Positions 45,710 through 55,640 are shown, numbered from the stretch's first letter. The stretch: 64,000 nt of DNA from an uncultured Bacteroides sp. (GCA_900544075.1 UQTJ01000016.1:6992-70991); one strand, 5' to 3'. The notes: generated by a model not told the origin, from the sequence alone. Translations and numbers: made by a program.

Positions 45710-47563
45710 TTATTCCTCCATTATTTTAGTGAAAGCATCAACCAATTCCTGTACTACGAAAGGCTGACCTTTTACCTGATTAAACTGATGTAAATGCAAT
45801 CCTTCTATCTTCATGCGCAGATAGCCTGCAAACTGTCCCATATTCTGTTCCGCAACGACAATCTTCTTGTACTTGCGAAGTACTTCCTCTGTGTTTTTAG
45901 GAAGCGGATTGATGAAACGGAAGTGTGCAAGGGCAGCTTTCTTGCCATTTGCATTGAGTATATCCATAGCTGAATGAAGATGTCCGTATGTACCGCCGAA
46001 GCCTACTATCAGAAGGTCTGCATCCTCTTCTCCTTCCACTTCGAGCAATGGCAGTGTATCGGCTATCTTGGCTACCTTCTCTGCACGGAGTTTTGTCATC
46101 AGATGATGGTTTTCCGGTTCTGTAGATATAGCACCTGTTTCGCTGCTCTTTTCCAACCCACCGATACGATGCATGAATCCTTCAGTGCCCGGCTTTGCCC
46201 AATAGCGTACACCTGTCTCATAATTGCGGAGGAACGGAGTCCAGTATGAAGCCATATCAGGAGTCACATATGGAGGATTAATGGATGGATATTCGTTCAA
46301 ATCAGGCAATTTCCATGCTGCAGAACCGTTGGCAATATATGCATCTGTAAGAAGTACGACAGGAGTCATATGCTCCAAAGCTATCTTGCAGGCTGTATAT
46401 GCCGCATCGAAACAGTCTGTAGGCGATGATGCTGCTATCACCGGCATAGGGCTTTCGCCGTTACGTCCGTAGAGTGCCTGAAGAAGGTCTGTCTGTTCTG
46501 ATTTGGTAGGAAGACCTGTAGAAGGACCTCCGCGCTGTACGTTCACAATGACCAAAGGCAACTCTGCAATTACGGCAAGGTTCATAGCCTCACTCTTAAG
46601 ACAGACACCCGGACCTGAAGTGGAAGTTACAGCCAAAGCTCCTGCAAATGCAGCTCCCACAGCCGAAGCACATCCGGCGATTTCATCCTCACACTGAACG
46701 GTCTTTACTCCAAGCGATTTGTGTTTTGACAGTTCATGAAGTATATCTGTAGCCGGAGTGATAGGATACGAACCAAGATAGAGCTGCAATCCGGCTTTTT
46801 CTGCCGCTGCAATGAGTCCGTAGGATGTAGCCTTATTACCGTTTATATCCATATAGCGTCCGTGAGCTTTCTGGTTCTTTGAAGGAACTCTGTAACTCAT
46901 TGAAACAGATGCATGGGTATTTGCACCGAACTGATAACCGGCATAAAGTACCTGTACATTGGCCTCAGCTATCTCTGGTTTCTTGGCAAACTTCTCGCGC
47001 AGGATTTTCTCTCCTATCTTTACATCACGCTGGAAGAGCCAGCATACCAAACCTAACGCAAACATATTCTTTGTACGGAGGATAGACTTGTTGTCCAGTC
47101 CGCTGTCTTTCAGACATTCCTTACACATGGTTGTGATGGAAGCCTCTACCACTTCGTTCTTTATTCCAAGTTCAGAGAAAGGGTTTTCCAACTGGAACTG
47201 TGCCTTCTCCAAATCGCGCTTGGTAAACGAATCTGTATCTATAATAATTACAGACTGTGGTTTGCAAAACTTATATTGTGTCTTCAGAGCTGCCGGATTC
47301 ATAGCTACCAGCACATCGCATTTATCACCCGGAGTATAAACCTTTCCGGAACCGATGTGCACCTGGAATCCTGACACTCCGGTAAGCGAACCTTGCGGAG
47401 CACGTATATCTGCAGGATAATCAGGGAAAGTACTGATGTCATTTCCCTCAGTAGCTGATATATTGGAAAACATATTTCCGGCCAACTGCATACCGTCGCC
47501 AGAGTCTCCTGAGAAGCGTACTACCACTTCGTCAATCTCCTTGACTGTTATTTCTTCTGCCAT
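45710..47563 (-). CDS. korA: 2-oxoglutarate:ferredoxin oxidoreductase alpha subunit (gamma-alpha fusion)
   Basis: The 617-residue subunit has an N-terminal gamma domain (VRFSGDSGDGMQLAGNMFS near residues 14-32) fused to the alpha pyrimidine-binding domain (YPITPATDILHELS, then SGPGVCLKSEAMNLAV). QRGGPSTGLPTKSEQTDLLQA and the C-terminal transketolase-like tail with NPLPKNTEEVL follow. The length and order fit two-subunit KGOR enzymes of Bacteroidetes, part of the reductive or branched TCA pathway. It is the first gene of the kor operon. Confidence 0.93.
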   Translation of the reverse strand: MAEEITVKEIDEVVVRFSGDSGDGMQLAGNMFSNISATEGNDISTFPDYPADIRAPQGSLTGVSGFQVHIGSGKVYTPGDKCDVLVAMNPAALKTQYKFCKPQSVIIIDTDSFTKRDLEKAQFQLENPFSELGIKNEVVEASITTMCKECLKDSGLDNKSILRTKNMFALGLVCWLFQRDVKIGEKILREKFAKKPEIAEANVQVLYAGYQFGANTHASVSMSYRVPSKNQKAHGRYMDINGNKATSYGLIAAAEKAGLQLYLGSYPITPATDILHELSKHKSLGVKTVQCEDEIAGCASAVGAAFAGALAVTSTSGPGVCLKSEAMNLAVIAELPLVIVNVQRGGPSTGLPTKSEQTDLLQALYGRNGESPMPVIAASSPTDCFDAAYTACKIALEHMTPVVLLTDAYIANGSAAWKLPDLNEYPSINPPYVTPDMASYWTPFLRNYETGVRYWAKPGTEGFMHRIGGLEKSSETGAISTEPENHHLMTKLRAEKVAKIADTLPLLEVEGEEDADLLIVGFGGTYGHLHSAMDILNANGKKAALAHFRFINPLPKNTEEVLRKYKKIVVAEQNMGQFAGYLRMKIEGLHLHQFNQVKGQPFVVQELVDAFTKIMEE

Positions 47564-47584
47564 AATGTTGCAATTTTAAATTTT

Positions 47585-47592
47585 CAAAAATA
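47585..47592 (-). promoter_or_regulatory. Promoter -7 box of korAB
   Basis: On the minus strand TATTTTTG lies 21 bases before the korA ATG. No clear TTTG at -33. Confidence 0.5.
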
Positions 47593-47764
47593 TTATTGTC
47601 TACAAAAATGGAAAACTTCTTTCAAAAAAACAATAAAACTGCAATATTTTTCTACAAAACGTATAATCATACGTTTTTTTTCACATAAATTATTGCATAA
47701 TCACCAAAAAGATGTATTTTTGCAATGCATTTGCAAAACATTTGCAAACAGTTCGGTATTAACC

Positions 47765-47836
47765 GCCCTTGTAGTTCAACGGATAGAATAGAAGTTTCCT
47801 AAACTTTAGATAGGGGTTCGATTCCCCTCGAGGGTA
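47765..47836 (+). tRNA. tRNA-Arg (anticodon CCU)
   Basis: The 72-nt gene folds with acceptor GCCCTTG/CGAGGGT, the anticodon loop TTCCTAA between GAAGT and ACTTT (anticodon CCT, reading AGG), and the T-arm AGGGGTTCGATTCCCCT. The discriminator is A and CCA is not encoded. Confidence 0.95.
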
Positions 47837-47858
47837 CAAAAGAAAGTCCAATCAATGA

Positions 47859-47876
47859 ATGCATTATATAATGCAT
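47859..47876. repeat. Perfect 18-bp palindrome
   Basis: ATGCATTATATAATGCAT is self-complementary throughout and lies between tRNA-Arg and its terminator hairpin. Confidence 0.85.
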
Positions 47877-47880
47877 AAAA

Positions 47881-47930
47881 AAGAAGCACAAATAATACAT
47901 TGCGAAATGCATTACTCTGTGCTTCTTTTT
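47881..47930. terminator. Terminator between tRNA-Arg and kbl
   Basis: AAGAAGCACA and TGTGCTTCTT form a 10-bp stem around a 27-base AT-rich loop, with a T run on the plus strand and AAAAA-matched T run on the minus strand. Confidence 0.8.
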
Positions 47931-47940
47931 ATATGCAGTC

Positions 47941-49131
47941 TTATTTAATTACACCCAATTCCTTTCCTACTTTTATAAAGGCTGCTATAGCCTTGTCAAG
48001 ATGTGCACGTTCGTGTCCTGCCGACAACTGTACACGTATGCGGGCCTGTCCTTTCGGAACAACCGGATAGTAGAATCCTGTAACGTATATTCCTTCTTCC
48101 TGCATGCGGGCTGCAAAGCCCTGAGAAAGTTTTGCATCATACAGCATTACTGCACAGATGGCGCTCTGAGTAGGTTTGATATCGAATCCTGCAGCAAGCA
48201 TGTTGTCGCGGAAATAGTTTACATTCTCCATCAGTTTGTCATGTAGGCTGTCGCTCTCCTTAAGCATCTTGAACATCTCAAGGCTGGCACCGATAATGGC
48301 AGGAGCAACTGAATTGGAGAACAGATACGGACGCGAACGCTGACGGAGCATATCTATAATTTCTTTTCTACCTGTAGTGAAACCGCCCATAGCACCACCG
48401 AAAGCCTTACCCAAAGTTCCTGTGAAGATATCCACACGGCCGTAAACGCCAAACTGTTCTGCTACACCATGGCCTGTAGGGCCTACAACTCCGGCAGAGT
48501 GTGATTCGTCCACCATTACCAAGGCATCGTATTTCTCGGCAAGGTCGCATATCTTGTCCATAGGAGCTACATTACCGTCCATAGAGAACACACCGTCAGT
48601 AGCAATAATACGGAATCTCTGAGCCTGTGCTTCCTGCAGGCAACGTTCCAAATCAGCCATATCAGCATTGGCATATCTATAGCGTTTTGCCTTACACAAA
48701 CGTACTCCGTCGATGATTGATGCATGATTAAGTGCATCCGATATGATAGCATCTTCTTCAGTAAGGAGAGGTTCGAACAATCCTCCGTTGGCATCGAAAC
48801 ATGCTGCATACAGTATTGTATCTTCAGTCTTGAAATAATCAGAGATGGCAGCCTCAAGCTGTTTGTGCAAGTCCTGTGTTCCGCAGATAAAACGTACTGA
48901 CGACATTCCGTAGCCGTGAGTGTCCATAGCAGCTTTGGCAGCTTCAATCAGACGTTTATTATCAGACAGTCCCAAATAGTTGTTGGCACAGAAGTTCAAC
49001 ACATCTTCTCCTGCATTTACTTTGATATCCGCACGCTGTGGAGTAGTAATGATTCTTTCTTTTTTGTATAATCCGGCTGCTTCGATATTAGAAAGTTCTT
49101 CTGCCAGATAGTTCTGAAATTTTCCGTACAT
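47941..49131 (-). CDS. kbl: Glycine C-acetyltransferase (2-amino-3-ketobutyrate CoA ligase)
   Basis: This 396-residue PLP enzyme splits 2-amino-3-ketobutyrate with CoA into glycine and acetyl-CoA. Visible motifs are NFCANNYLGLSDN, YGMSSVRFICGTQDLHKQLE, DESHSAGVVGPTGHG and GTLGKAFGGAMGGF, in which the Lys holds PLP. The length is that of the alpha-oxoamine synthase group. The product of the divergent SDR threonine dehydrogenase is its substrate, so the pair degrades threonine. The annotation is firm by motif and neighbour. Confidence 0.95.
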   Translation of the reverse strand: MYGKFQNYLAEELSNIEAAGLYKKERIITTPQRADIKVNAGEDVLNFCANNYLGLSDNKRLIEAAKAAMDTHGYGMSSVRFICGTQDLHKQLEAAISDYFKTEDTILYAACFDANGGLFEPLLTEEDAIISDALNHASIIDGVRLCKAKRYRYANADMADLERCLQEAQAQRFRIIATDGVFSMDGNVAPMDKICDLAEKYDALVMVDESHSAGVVGPTGHGVAEQFGVYGRVDIFTGTLGKAFGGAMGGFTTGRKEIIDMLRQRSRPYLFSNSVAPAIIGASLEMFKMLKESDSLHDKLMENVNYFRDNMLAAGFDIKPTQSAICAVMLYDAKLSQGFAARMQEEGIYVTGFYYPVVPKGQARIRVQLSAGHERAHLDKAIAAFIKVGKELGVIK

Positions 49132-49285
49132 AGATATTCTTTTATGAGGTTAATAAATAATGTTTCTCAGATTATAAGCTTTCGTTAAGGCACAATGCAA
49201 ATTGTATCAGGCCAAAGTTCCGATTTTTTTTTCGATTTTCAGCATTTACAACGAATATTTTTTTCATATTTATTTAAACAATGAA

Positions 49286-49293
49286 TATCTTTG
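49286..49293 (+). promoter_or_regulatory. Promoter -7 box of the threonine dehydrogenase gene
   Basis: TATCTTTG lies 34 bases before the ATG at 49328. Confidence 0.6.
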
Positions 49294-49327
49294 TAATATA
49301 AAGTGATTAACCAAACAAAATTTATTT

Positions 49328-50281
49328 ATGAAAAATATCCTTATTATCGGTTCCACGGGCCAGATAGGCTCGGAACTTACCATGAAGCTAAGAGGGATAT
49401 ATAATGGCAATATAGTTGCAGGTTATATTCCCGGTGCAGAACCAAACGAAACAATCAGAGAATCAGGTCCGTGCGAGATTGTGGACATCACAAACGCACA
49501 ACAGATAGCGGATACTGTTTCAAAATACAAAATCGATACAATCTATAATCTTGCAGCCCTCCTGTCGGCTGTTGCAGAAGCCAAGCCTCAGCTTGCATGG
49601 AAAATCGGAATGGGTGGACTGTTCAATGTGCTGGAAGTGGCAAGAGAAATGAATTGTGCGGTATTTACTCCAAGCTCAATCGGTGTTTTCGGCAATAATA
49701 CTCCTAAAGACAAAACTCCGCAGGACACTATCCGCAATCCAAGGACCATGTATGGGGTGACTAAGGTTTCAGGCGAGCTGCTCAGCGATTATTACTTCAC
49801 AAGATTCGGTGTAGACACACGTTCTGTCAGATTTCCCGGACTGATTTCGTACGTCACTCCTCCGGGAGGCGGTACTACCGACTATGCTGTAGATATCTAT
49901 TATTCTGCGGCTAAAGGCGAAACTTTCGAATGCCCTATTGCAAAAGGTACTTTTATGGATATGATGTACATGCCTGACGCTCTTCGTGCTGCCATAGAGA
50001 TAATGGAAGCCGACCCAAGCAAGTTCATCCACCGTAACTCGTTCAACATTACTTCAATGAGCTTTGACCCGGAAATCATATTCAACAAGATTAAAGAATA
50101 CGAACCGGACTTCCAGATGAACTATAAGGTGGACCCACTGAGACAGGCAATAGCTGATTCATGGCCTAACTCACTTGATGATACTTGCGCACGCGAAGAA
50201 TGGGGATGGAAGCCTGAATATGACCTGGATGCGATGACTCGCGATATGCTTGCGAAACTGAAGGAGAAGTTTGGTTTGTGA
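49328..50281 (+). CDS. tdh: L-threonine 3-dehydrogenase, SDR (epimerase-like) type
   Basis: The 317-residue NAD-dependent enzyme oxidises threonine to 2-amino-3-ketobutyrate. The Rossmann start is ILIIGSTGQIGSELTMKLR. NLAALLSAVAEAKPQLAW, PSSIGVFG and RTMYGVTKVSGELL (catalytic Tyr and Lys) follow, as in the UDP-glucose epimerase-like TDH type of mammals and Bacteroidetes, not the zinc-dependent TDH. It is divergent from kbl, which takes the product to glycine and acetyl-CoA. The stop codon lies at the edge of a tandem 8-bp repeat. Confidence 0.93.
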   Translation: MKNILIIGSTGQIGSELTMKLRGIYNGNIVAGYIPGAEPNETIRESGPCEIVDITNAQQIADTVSKYKIDTIYNLAALLSAVAEAKPQLAWKIGMGGLFNVLEVAREMNCAVFTPSSIGVFGNNTPKDKTPQDTIRNPRTMYGVTKVSGELLSDYYFTRFGVDTRSVRFPGLISYVTPPGGGTTDYAVDIYYSAAKGETFECPIAKGTFMDMMYMPDALRAAIEIMEADPSKFIHRNSFNITSMSFDPEIIFNKIKEYEPDFQMNYKVDPLRQAIADSWPNSLDDTCAREEWGWKPEYDLDAMTRDMLAKLKEKFGL

Positions 50282-50320
50282 GTTTGTGAGTTTATGACTT
50301 TGTGAGTTTGTGAGTTTCTT
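50281..50320. repeat. Tandem 8-bp repeat (five units)
   Basis: Five 8-base units close to AGTTTGTG follow the threonine dehydrogenase stop. They share the same unit as 29901-29972. Confidence 0.85.
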
Positions 50321-50325
50321 ATATA

Positions 50326-50357
50326 AAAAATCCCGGCCACAATGGTCGGGACTTTTT
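50326..50357. terminator. Bidirectional terminator after tdh and secDF
   Basis: TCCCGGCC (50331-50338) and GGTCGGGA (50344-50351) pair with one G-U and an ACAAT loop, with A-tract and T-tract flanks. Confidence 0.82.
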
Positions 50358-50378
50358 GTTTTGTATATCATCTGTGTG

Positions 50379-53351
50379 TTATGCTTTCTTTTCGCCTTCA
50401 GACAACTTGTGCCCCATAGTAAGGTAAGCTACAGGAGAAGCTACGAACAATGAAGAAAGTGTACCGATTACAACACCGAGAATCATAGCGAACGCGAAGC
50501 TGCGGATGCTGTCACCACCGAGAATCAGGATACTCAACAATACGATAAGTGTACTGAGTGAAGTATTGATTGTACGGGTAAGTGTTGTATTCAGTGAGTC
50601 ATTGAACAACTGCATGCGGTTGCGCTGCGGATAGAGTCCGAAGAACTCACGCACACGGTCGAAGATAACCACCTTATCGTTGATAGAGTAACCGATAGCT
50701 GTCAGGATTGCTCCGATGAATGTCTGGTCAATTTCAAGTGAGAACGGCAGGATTCCATGGAACAATGAGTAAGCACCGATAATGAACAATGTATCTATTG
50801 TCAATGCCACAGTAGCACCGATACTGAATGCGATATTGTTGAATCGGATAAGGATGTAAAGACCGATTGCTATAAGAGCGAATACTACTGACCAGATAGC
50901 TGAAGTCTTGATATCGTCAGCCACACTAGGACCTACCTTCTGAGAACTGATGATAGAACCACCTGTACGATTATCGCGGTCGATGAATATTTCAAGAGTT
51001 GTACCTTCGCCAAGCAAATTGCCTTCTTTCAAAGATTCGTAAAGGAATGCTTCGATTTCAGCATCGATAGTTGGAGAATCTTCTTCAATACGGTAGTTGG
51101 TAGTTACACGGATAGTCTTACCGTCTGTACCAAGAGCGATAGCCTGTACGTTTGCATCACCAACCTTAGACTGGAGCAAGCTGCGTACTGTTTCAGGCTG
51201 AACTACCTGTTCGAACTGAACTACAAAGTTACGTCCACCTGTGAAGTCGATACTCTGTGCAAGACCACGAACGAAGAATGAGATGATACATACTACAATA
51301 ACGATACCCCAAACAGTGAATGATTTCCTAGTAGCACCCATGAAGTTATAGTGCACATTCTGCATCAGGTTCTTAGAGATACCTGTTGTGAATGTAAGGT
51401 TCAACCACTTGTCCTTAGCCATATAGTGTTCGTATACGATACGAGTCAGGAACACTGCAGTGAAGAATGAGCAGATGATACCGATAATCAATGTAGTGGC
51501 GAAACCACGGATAGGACCTGTACCGAAGTTGAACAGGATGATACCTGTGATGATTGAAGTCAAGTTAGAGTCGAAGATAGCCGAGAACGCATTTGAGTAA
51601 CCTTCAGACAATGCCTGACGAGTACCCTTACCGGCGCGAAGCTCTTCTTTAGTACGTTCATAGATAAGCACGTTAGCATCCACAGCCATACCAAGTGACA
51701 ATACCATACCGGCAATACCTGACATAGTAAGTGCAGCGTGGAATGAAGTAAGGATACCAAGTGTGAAGAAGAAGTTTACGAACAATGCAAGGTTGGCAAT
51801 CATACCCGGTATGAAGCCGTACATTACGCACATGTAAACCATAAGAACAATCAAGGCAACAATGAATGACATGATACCCTGGTTGATAGATTCCTGACCA
51901 AGAGAAGGACCTACGATGTCTTCCTGTACGATACGTGCAGGTGCAGGCATCTTACCAGACTTCAATACGTTAGCCAAGTCTTTTGTCACTTCAGGAGTAA
52001 AGTTACCTGTAATCTGTGAGTTACCGCCGGTGATTTCACCGTTTACACGCGGAGCACTGTAAACGTATCCGTCAAGTACGATAGCTATTTCACGACCGAT
52101 GTTCTGTTTTGTAAGAACTGCCCAACGACGAGAACCTTCAGTATTCATAGACATGCTTACACATGGCTTGTTGAACTGGTCGAATTCATCACGTGCATTT
52201 ACGATAACGTCACCTTCAAGTGGAGCACGTCCGTTACGCTGAGTAGACTTGATAGCATAAAGTTCGAAGATACGGCCTGTCTTGTCCATATCCGAAGCCT
52301 TAACACCCCACATAAGTTTCAAATCACGTGGAAGGATGCTCTTCACTTCCTTCATGTTCAATACTTTATTAATCTGGATAGTGTCGTTATAGTCAGCATA
52401 ACCTACGATACAGCCTACACCGCTCTGGTTCAACTGAAGAACAGACAACAAAGGATGTTCCTTCTTCAACTGTTCCATATCAACTTTTGCATCAGCAGTC
52501 TCACCTTTCAATGCAGCTGTAAGACTGTCTTTTGCAGATACGGCAGCTGTTGCTTCTTCCTTAACCTCTACTGAGTCTGCAGATTCTGATACAGAAAGGA
52601 TATCGCGTGCACGGCTATCGGCAGAAGCCAATACAGGAACGATGTCCTTAGCTTCGTATGTTTCCCAGAACTCAAGATTTGCAGAACCCTGAAGAAGTTT
52701 TCTCACACGTTCAGGTTCCTTGATACCGGGAAGTTCGACCATGATACGTCCCATCTTTCCTTCAAGAGTCTGGATATTTGGCTGAACTACACCGAAACGG
52801 TCGATACGTGTACGCAACACGTTATATGAATTTTCTACTGCAGCCTTAACCTCTTCGCGAAGAACAGCTTCTACTTCAGCGTCAGTACTGCGAGTGTTTA
52901 CTTTATCTTTCAATTGCTGAGTTGCGAAGATTTCAGCAAGCTTGCCTTCAGGAGCCTGTTTCTTATACTCTCTTACGAACAATGTGATAAAATCTTCCTG
53001 ACTTGTAATCTGCTGTTTTGCAGCTTCAGCCACAGCAGCGTTGAAAGCCTCGTCCGGCTTGTTGTCAGCAAGTGTTTTTACTACGTCAGGAACAGACACT
53101 TCAAGAATGACGTTCATACCACCCTTCAGGTCAAGACCCAAACCAATCTCCATCTCACGGCAGTCTTTCAGCGAATAAACTCCCAACCATACCTTTTCAT
53201 TCTGCATAGAATCAAGGTAATGTGCCGCACCCTTCGGGTCCTGTTCTGCAAGCTTCATGTGATGACGAGTCACGAACGAGAACGAAAGATAAAAGGCACA
53301 TGCAAGGGTCAATAATACCGCAAAGACTTTTACAAATCCTTTGTTTTGCAT
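50379..53351 (-). CDS. secDF: Protein translocase subunits SecD and SecF, fused
   Basis: The 990-residue inner-membrane protein contains both halves of the SecDF complex, which uses the proton gradient to help complete export through SecYEG. The N-terminal SecD part has one membrane segment, GLDLKGGMNVILEV near residue 72, RIDRFGVVQPNIQ and GKMPAPARIVQE, then membrane helices with VDANVLIYERTKEELR. The SecF part starts near residue 670 with SIDFTGGRNFVVQFEQ, and has GYSINDKVVIFDRVRE and TINTSLSTLIVLLS. Fusion is normal for Bacteroidetes; in E. coli these are two genes. A promoter -7 box (TATATTTG, minus strand) lies at 53408-53415. Confidence 0.96.
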   Translation of the reverse strand: MQNKGFVKVFAVLLTLACAFYLSFSFVTRHHMKLAEQDPKGAAHYLDSMQNEKVWLGVYSLKDCREMEIGLGLDLKGGMNVILEVSVPDVVKTLADNKPDEAFNAAVAEAAKQQITSQEDFITLFVREYKKQAPEGKLAEIFATQQLKDKVNTRSTDAEVEAVLREEVKAAVENSYNVLRTRIDRFGVVQPNIQTLEGKMGRIMVELPGIKEPERVRKLLQGSANLEFWETYEAKDIVPVLASADSRARDILSVSESADSVEVKEEATAAVSAKDSLTAALKGETADAKVDMEQLKKEHPLLSVLQLNQSGVGCIVGYADYNDTIQINKVLNMKEVKSILPRDLKLMWGVKASDMDKTGRIFELYAIKSTQRNGRAPLEGDVIVNARDEFDQFNKPCVSMSMNTEGSRRWAVLTKQNIGREIAIVLDGYVYSAPRVNGEITGGNSQITGNFTPEVTKDLANVLKSGKMPAPARIVQEDIVGPSLGQESINQGIMSFIVALIVLMVYMCVMYGFIPGMIANLALFVNFFFTLGILTSFHAALTMSGIAGMVLSLGMAVDANVLIYERTKEELRAGKGTRQALSEGYSNAFSAIFDSNLTSIITGIILFNFGTGPIRGFATTLIIGIICSFFTAVFLTRIVYEHYMAKDKWLNLTFTTGISKNLMQNVHYNFMGATRKSFTVWGIVIVVCIISFFVRGLAQSIDFTGGRNFVVQFEQVVQPETVRSLLQSKVGDANVQAIALGTDGKTIRVTTNYRIEEDSPTIDAEIEAFLYESLKEGNLLGEGTTLEIFIDRDNRTGGSIISSQKVGPSVADDIKTSAIWSVVFALIAIGLYILIRFNNIAFSIGATVALTIDTLFIIGAYSLFHGILPFSLEIDQTFIGAILTAIGYSINDKVVIFDRVREFFGLYPQRNRMQLFNDSLNTTLTRTINTSLSTLIVLLSILILGGDSIRSFAFAMILGVVIGTLSSLFVASPVAYLTMGHKLSEGEKKA

Positions 53352-53407
53352 GATAGTTTAATTTATTTTATTTTACTTTTTTGATTAAATACGTTTTTTC
53401 AAGGTTG

Positions 53408-53415
53408 CAAATATA
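53408..53415 (-). promoter_or_regulatory. Promoter -7 box of secDF
   Basis: On the minus strand TATATTTG lies 56 bases before the ATG. Confidence 0.55.
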
Positions 53416-53473
53416 GCTTTTTTTTCTGTTTATAGCTGAAAGAATGCTGATATTTTGCTAAATATGAACAAAA

Positions 53474-53503
53474 AAGGTCGCAAAAACGTTATTTTGCGAC
53501 CTT
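53474..53503 (-). terminator. Terminator of the M3 peptidase gene
   Basis: AAGGTCGCAAAA and TTTTGCGACCTT form a 12-bp stem with a 6-base loop, followed on the minus strand by TTTTTTGTTC. Confidence 0.86.
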
Positions 53504-53528
53504 AATATCAAATATTATCAAATTCGTA

Positions 53529-55622
53529 TTACTTTAATCCTCTGTTTTTCAGCATTGGTTCAATACTTGGTTCCTGTCCGCGGAAAGCCACGTAAAGTTT
53601 CATAGGATCGTCCGAACCACCCTTCTCAAGAATGTTCTTGCGGAAGGCAGTAGCGGTTGCCTCATCGAACAGACCTTTTTCCTCGAACGCACTGAAAGCA
53701 TCTGCATCAAGTCTTTCTGCCCAAAGGTAAGCATAGTATCCTGCTGCATATCCGCCGATGATGTGGTTGAAGTAAGTAGCACGATAGCGTGGTGCAATCT
53801 GAGAAATCAATCCAAGTTTATCCATAACCTGCTTTTCGTATGCCATAACATCGAGTCCTTCAGTAGAAGTCAACAGATGCAATTCCATATCAAGAATTGC
53901 TGCTGCAAGAAGCTCAGTTGTCATAAATCCACTGTTGAACAATGCCTGATTTTCAATCTTGGCAATAAGTTCGTCAGATATAGTTTCTCTTGTCTGATAG
54001 TGCTTAGCGTAAACTTTCATCACTTCAGGAGCCATTGTCCAGTGTTCCATTATCTGAGATGGAAGCTCTACGAAATCGCGTGCTACAGATGTACCCGAAA
54101 CGCCATAGTACTTACACTGCGAAAGCATTCCGTGGAGCGCATGTCCGAACTCGTGGAACATAGTGCGGGCCTCATCGATAGAAAGCAGCGAAGGAACATC
54201 ACCTACAGGTTTTGTAAAGCTACCTACATTATATATAATAGGACGTACACCCTCCTTCTGTTCGCGGAAGTTGCTCATCCATGCACCGCTTCTCTTGCTT
54301 GAGCGTGGCATATAGTCTGAATAGAACACACCGAGGAATGAACCGTCTGCATCGTTCACGATGTAAGTTTCTACATCCTTATTATAAACAGAGATAGAGT
54401 CAACCTTTGTGAGAGTGATTCCATACAGTTTGTTTACAACATAGAACAATCCGCTTCTTACGTCTTCAAGGCTGAAATATGGTTTGATTTCGTCCTCATT
54501 CAGATTATATTTCTCCTGACGAAGTTTTTCTGCATAATACCACCAGTCCCATGCCTCAAGTTTCTCTCCTTTTCCTTCCTTGTCCATAATCTTCTGCAAC
54601 TCGGCAGCTTCAGTCTTGGCATTCTTGATAGAATATTTCCAAAGCTCGTTCAGGAAGTTCATCACGTTTTCAGGAGTCTTGGCCATATTGTTCTGAAGAA
54701 CGTACTGTGCATAGTTGTCGAATCCCATCAGTTTAGCCTTTTCCAGACGAAGAGTAAGAATCTGCTTCAATACCTCTTTGTTGTCGTTGGCATCACCATT
54801 GTTACCCATATTGGTATATGCCTGATACATCTTCTTTCTCAGTTCGCGGTTCTGGGCATACTGCAGGAATGGAGTTCTGCTTGAAGCCTGAAGAGTGAAA
54901 AGCCACTTACCGTCCATACCGTTAGCCTTTGCCTCTGTAGCTGCACCAGCTATTACAGACTCAGGAAGACCTGCGAGGTCAGCCTCATTGTCGATTACCA
55001 ACTGGAAAGCATTATTTTCAGCCAATACATGATTGCCGAACTCTATCGAAAGAGTAGACAGTTTACTGTTTATCTCGCGAAGCTTTTCCTGGCTTTCTGC
55101 ATCCAGAGAGGCTCCAGATGATACAAATCTCTTATAATACTTGTCGAGCAGATAGTGCTGTTCGGTAGTAAGCTGAATTTCTCCGTTAGCCTCCTGTTCG
55201 TGAACAGCAGCCACACGCTGATACAAATCAATGTTCAGATAGATATTGTCATTATGAGCCGACAATACCGGAGCCATCTTCTCCTCCAAGGCCATAAGTC
55301 CGTCGTTGGTATCAGCCTCAGTAAGAGCATAGAACACACCTGCCACTCTTGACAGAATCTCACCACTATTGTCAAGTGCAACGATAGTATTCTCGAAAGT
55401 AGGTTTAGCCGGATTTTCCACTATAGCCTTAATCTCGGCATTCTGCTGTTCGATACCTTTCAGGAAAGCCGGTTCATAGTGTTCCAACTTGATATTGTTA
55501 AAATCGGGAGTCCCGTACGGTGTCTGGAACTCTGTCATAAACGGATTTACTGTATCCGCCTGTTTCTGGCCGCATGCACATACCATGCCGCCTAAAGCCA
55601 AAGCCATCATTACTTGTTTCAT
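53529..55622 (-). CDS. M3-family metallopeptidase lipoprotein (dipeptidyl carboxypeptidase-like)
   Basis: The 697-residue protein has a lipoprotein-type start MKQVMMALALGGMVCACGQK, with the likely lipidated Cys at residue 17, so it is anchored in the envelope facing the periplasm. The zinc site is HEFGHALHGML at about residues 490-500, with a downstream Glu in the EL rich helix. The N-terminal helical half (TPYGTPDFNNIKLEHYEPAF) and length match Dcp and oligopeptidase A. The family trims short peptides. It has its own terminator and lies 18 bases past the EEP-family gene's stop. Confidence 0.93.
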   Translation of the reverse strand: MKQVMMALALGGMVCACGQKQADTVNPFMTEFQTPYGTPDFNNIKLEHYEPAFLKGIEQQNAEIKAIVENPAKPTFENTIVALDNSGEILSRVAGVFYALTEADTNDGLMALEEKMAPVLSAHNDNIYLNIDLYQRVAAVHEQEANGEIQLTTEQHYLLDKYYKRFVSSGASLDAESQEKLREINSKLSTLSIEFGNHVLAENNAFQLVIDNEADLAGLPESVIAGAATEAKANGMDGKWLFTLQASSRTPFLQYAQNRELRKKMYQAYTNMGNNGDANDNKEVLKQILTLRLEKAKLMGFDNYAQYVLQNNMAKTPENVMNFLNELWKYSIKNAKTEAAELQKIMDKEGKGEKLEAWDWWYYAEKLRQEKYNLNEDEIKPYFSLEDVRSGLFYVVNKLYGITLTKVDSISVYNKDVETYIVNDADGSFLGVFYSDYMPRSSKRSGAWMSNFREQKEGVRPIIYNVGSFTKPVGDVPSLLSIDEARTMFHEFGHALHGMLSQCKYYGVSGTSVARDFVELPSQIMEHWTMAPEVMKVYAKHYQTRETISDELIAKIENQALFNSGFMTTELLAAAILDMELHLLTSTEGLDVMAYEKQVMDKLGLISQIAPRYRATYFNHIIGGYAAGYYAYLWAERLDADAFSAFEEKGLFDEATATAFRKNILEKGGSDDPMKLYVAFRGQEPSIEPMLKNRGLK

Positions 55623-55640
55623 ATGTTTTGAGTTTTTAGA

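Noticed and set aside
44897..47339. Several frames of about 60-130 codons antisense to korA and korB.
   Set aside because: They are open only because of the codon use of the real genes, with no ribosome site or recognisable domain.
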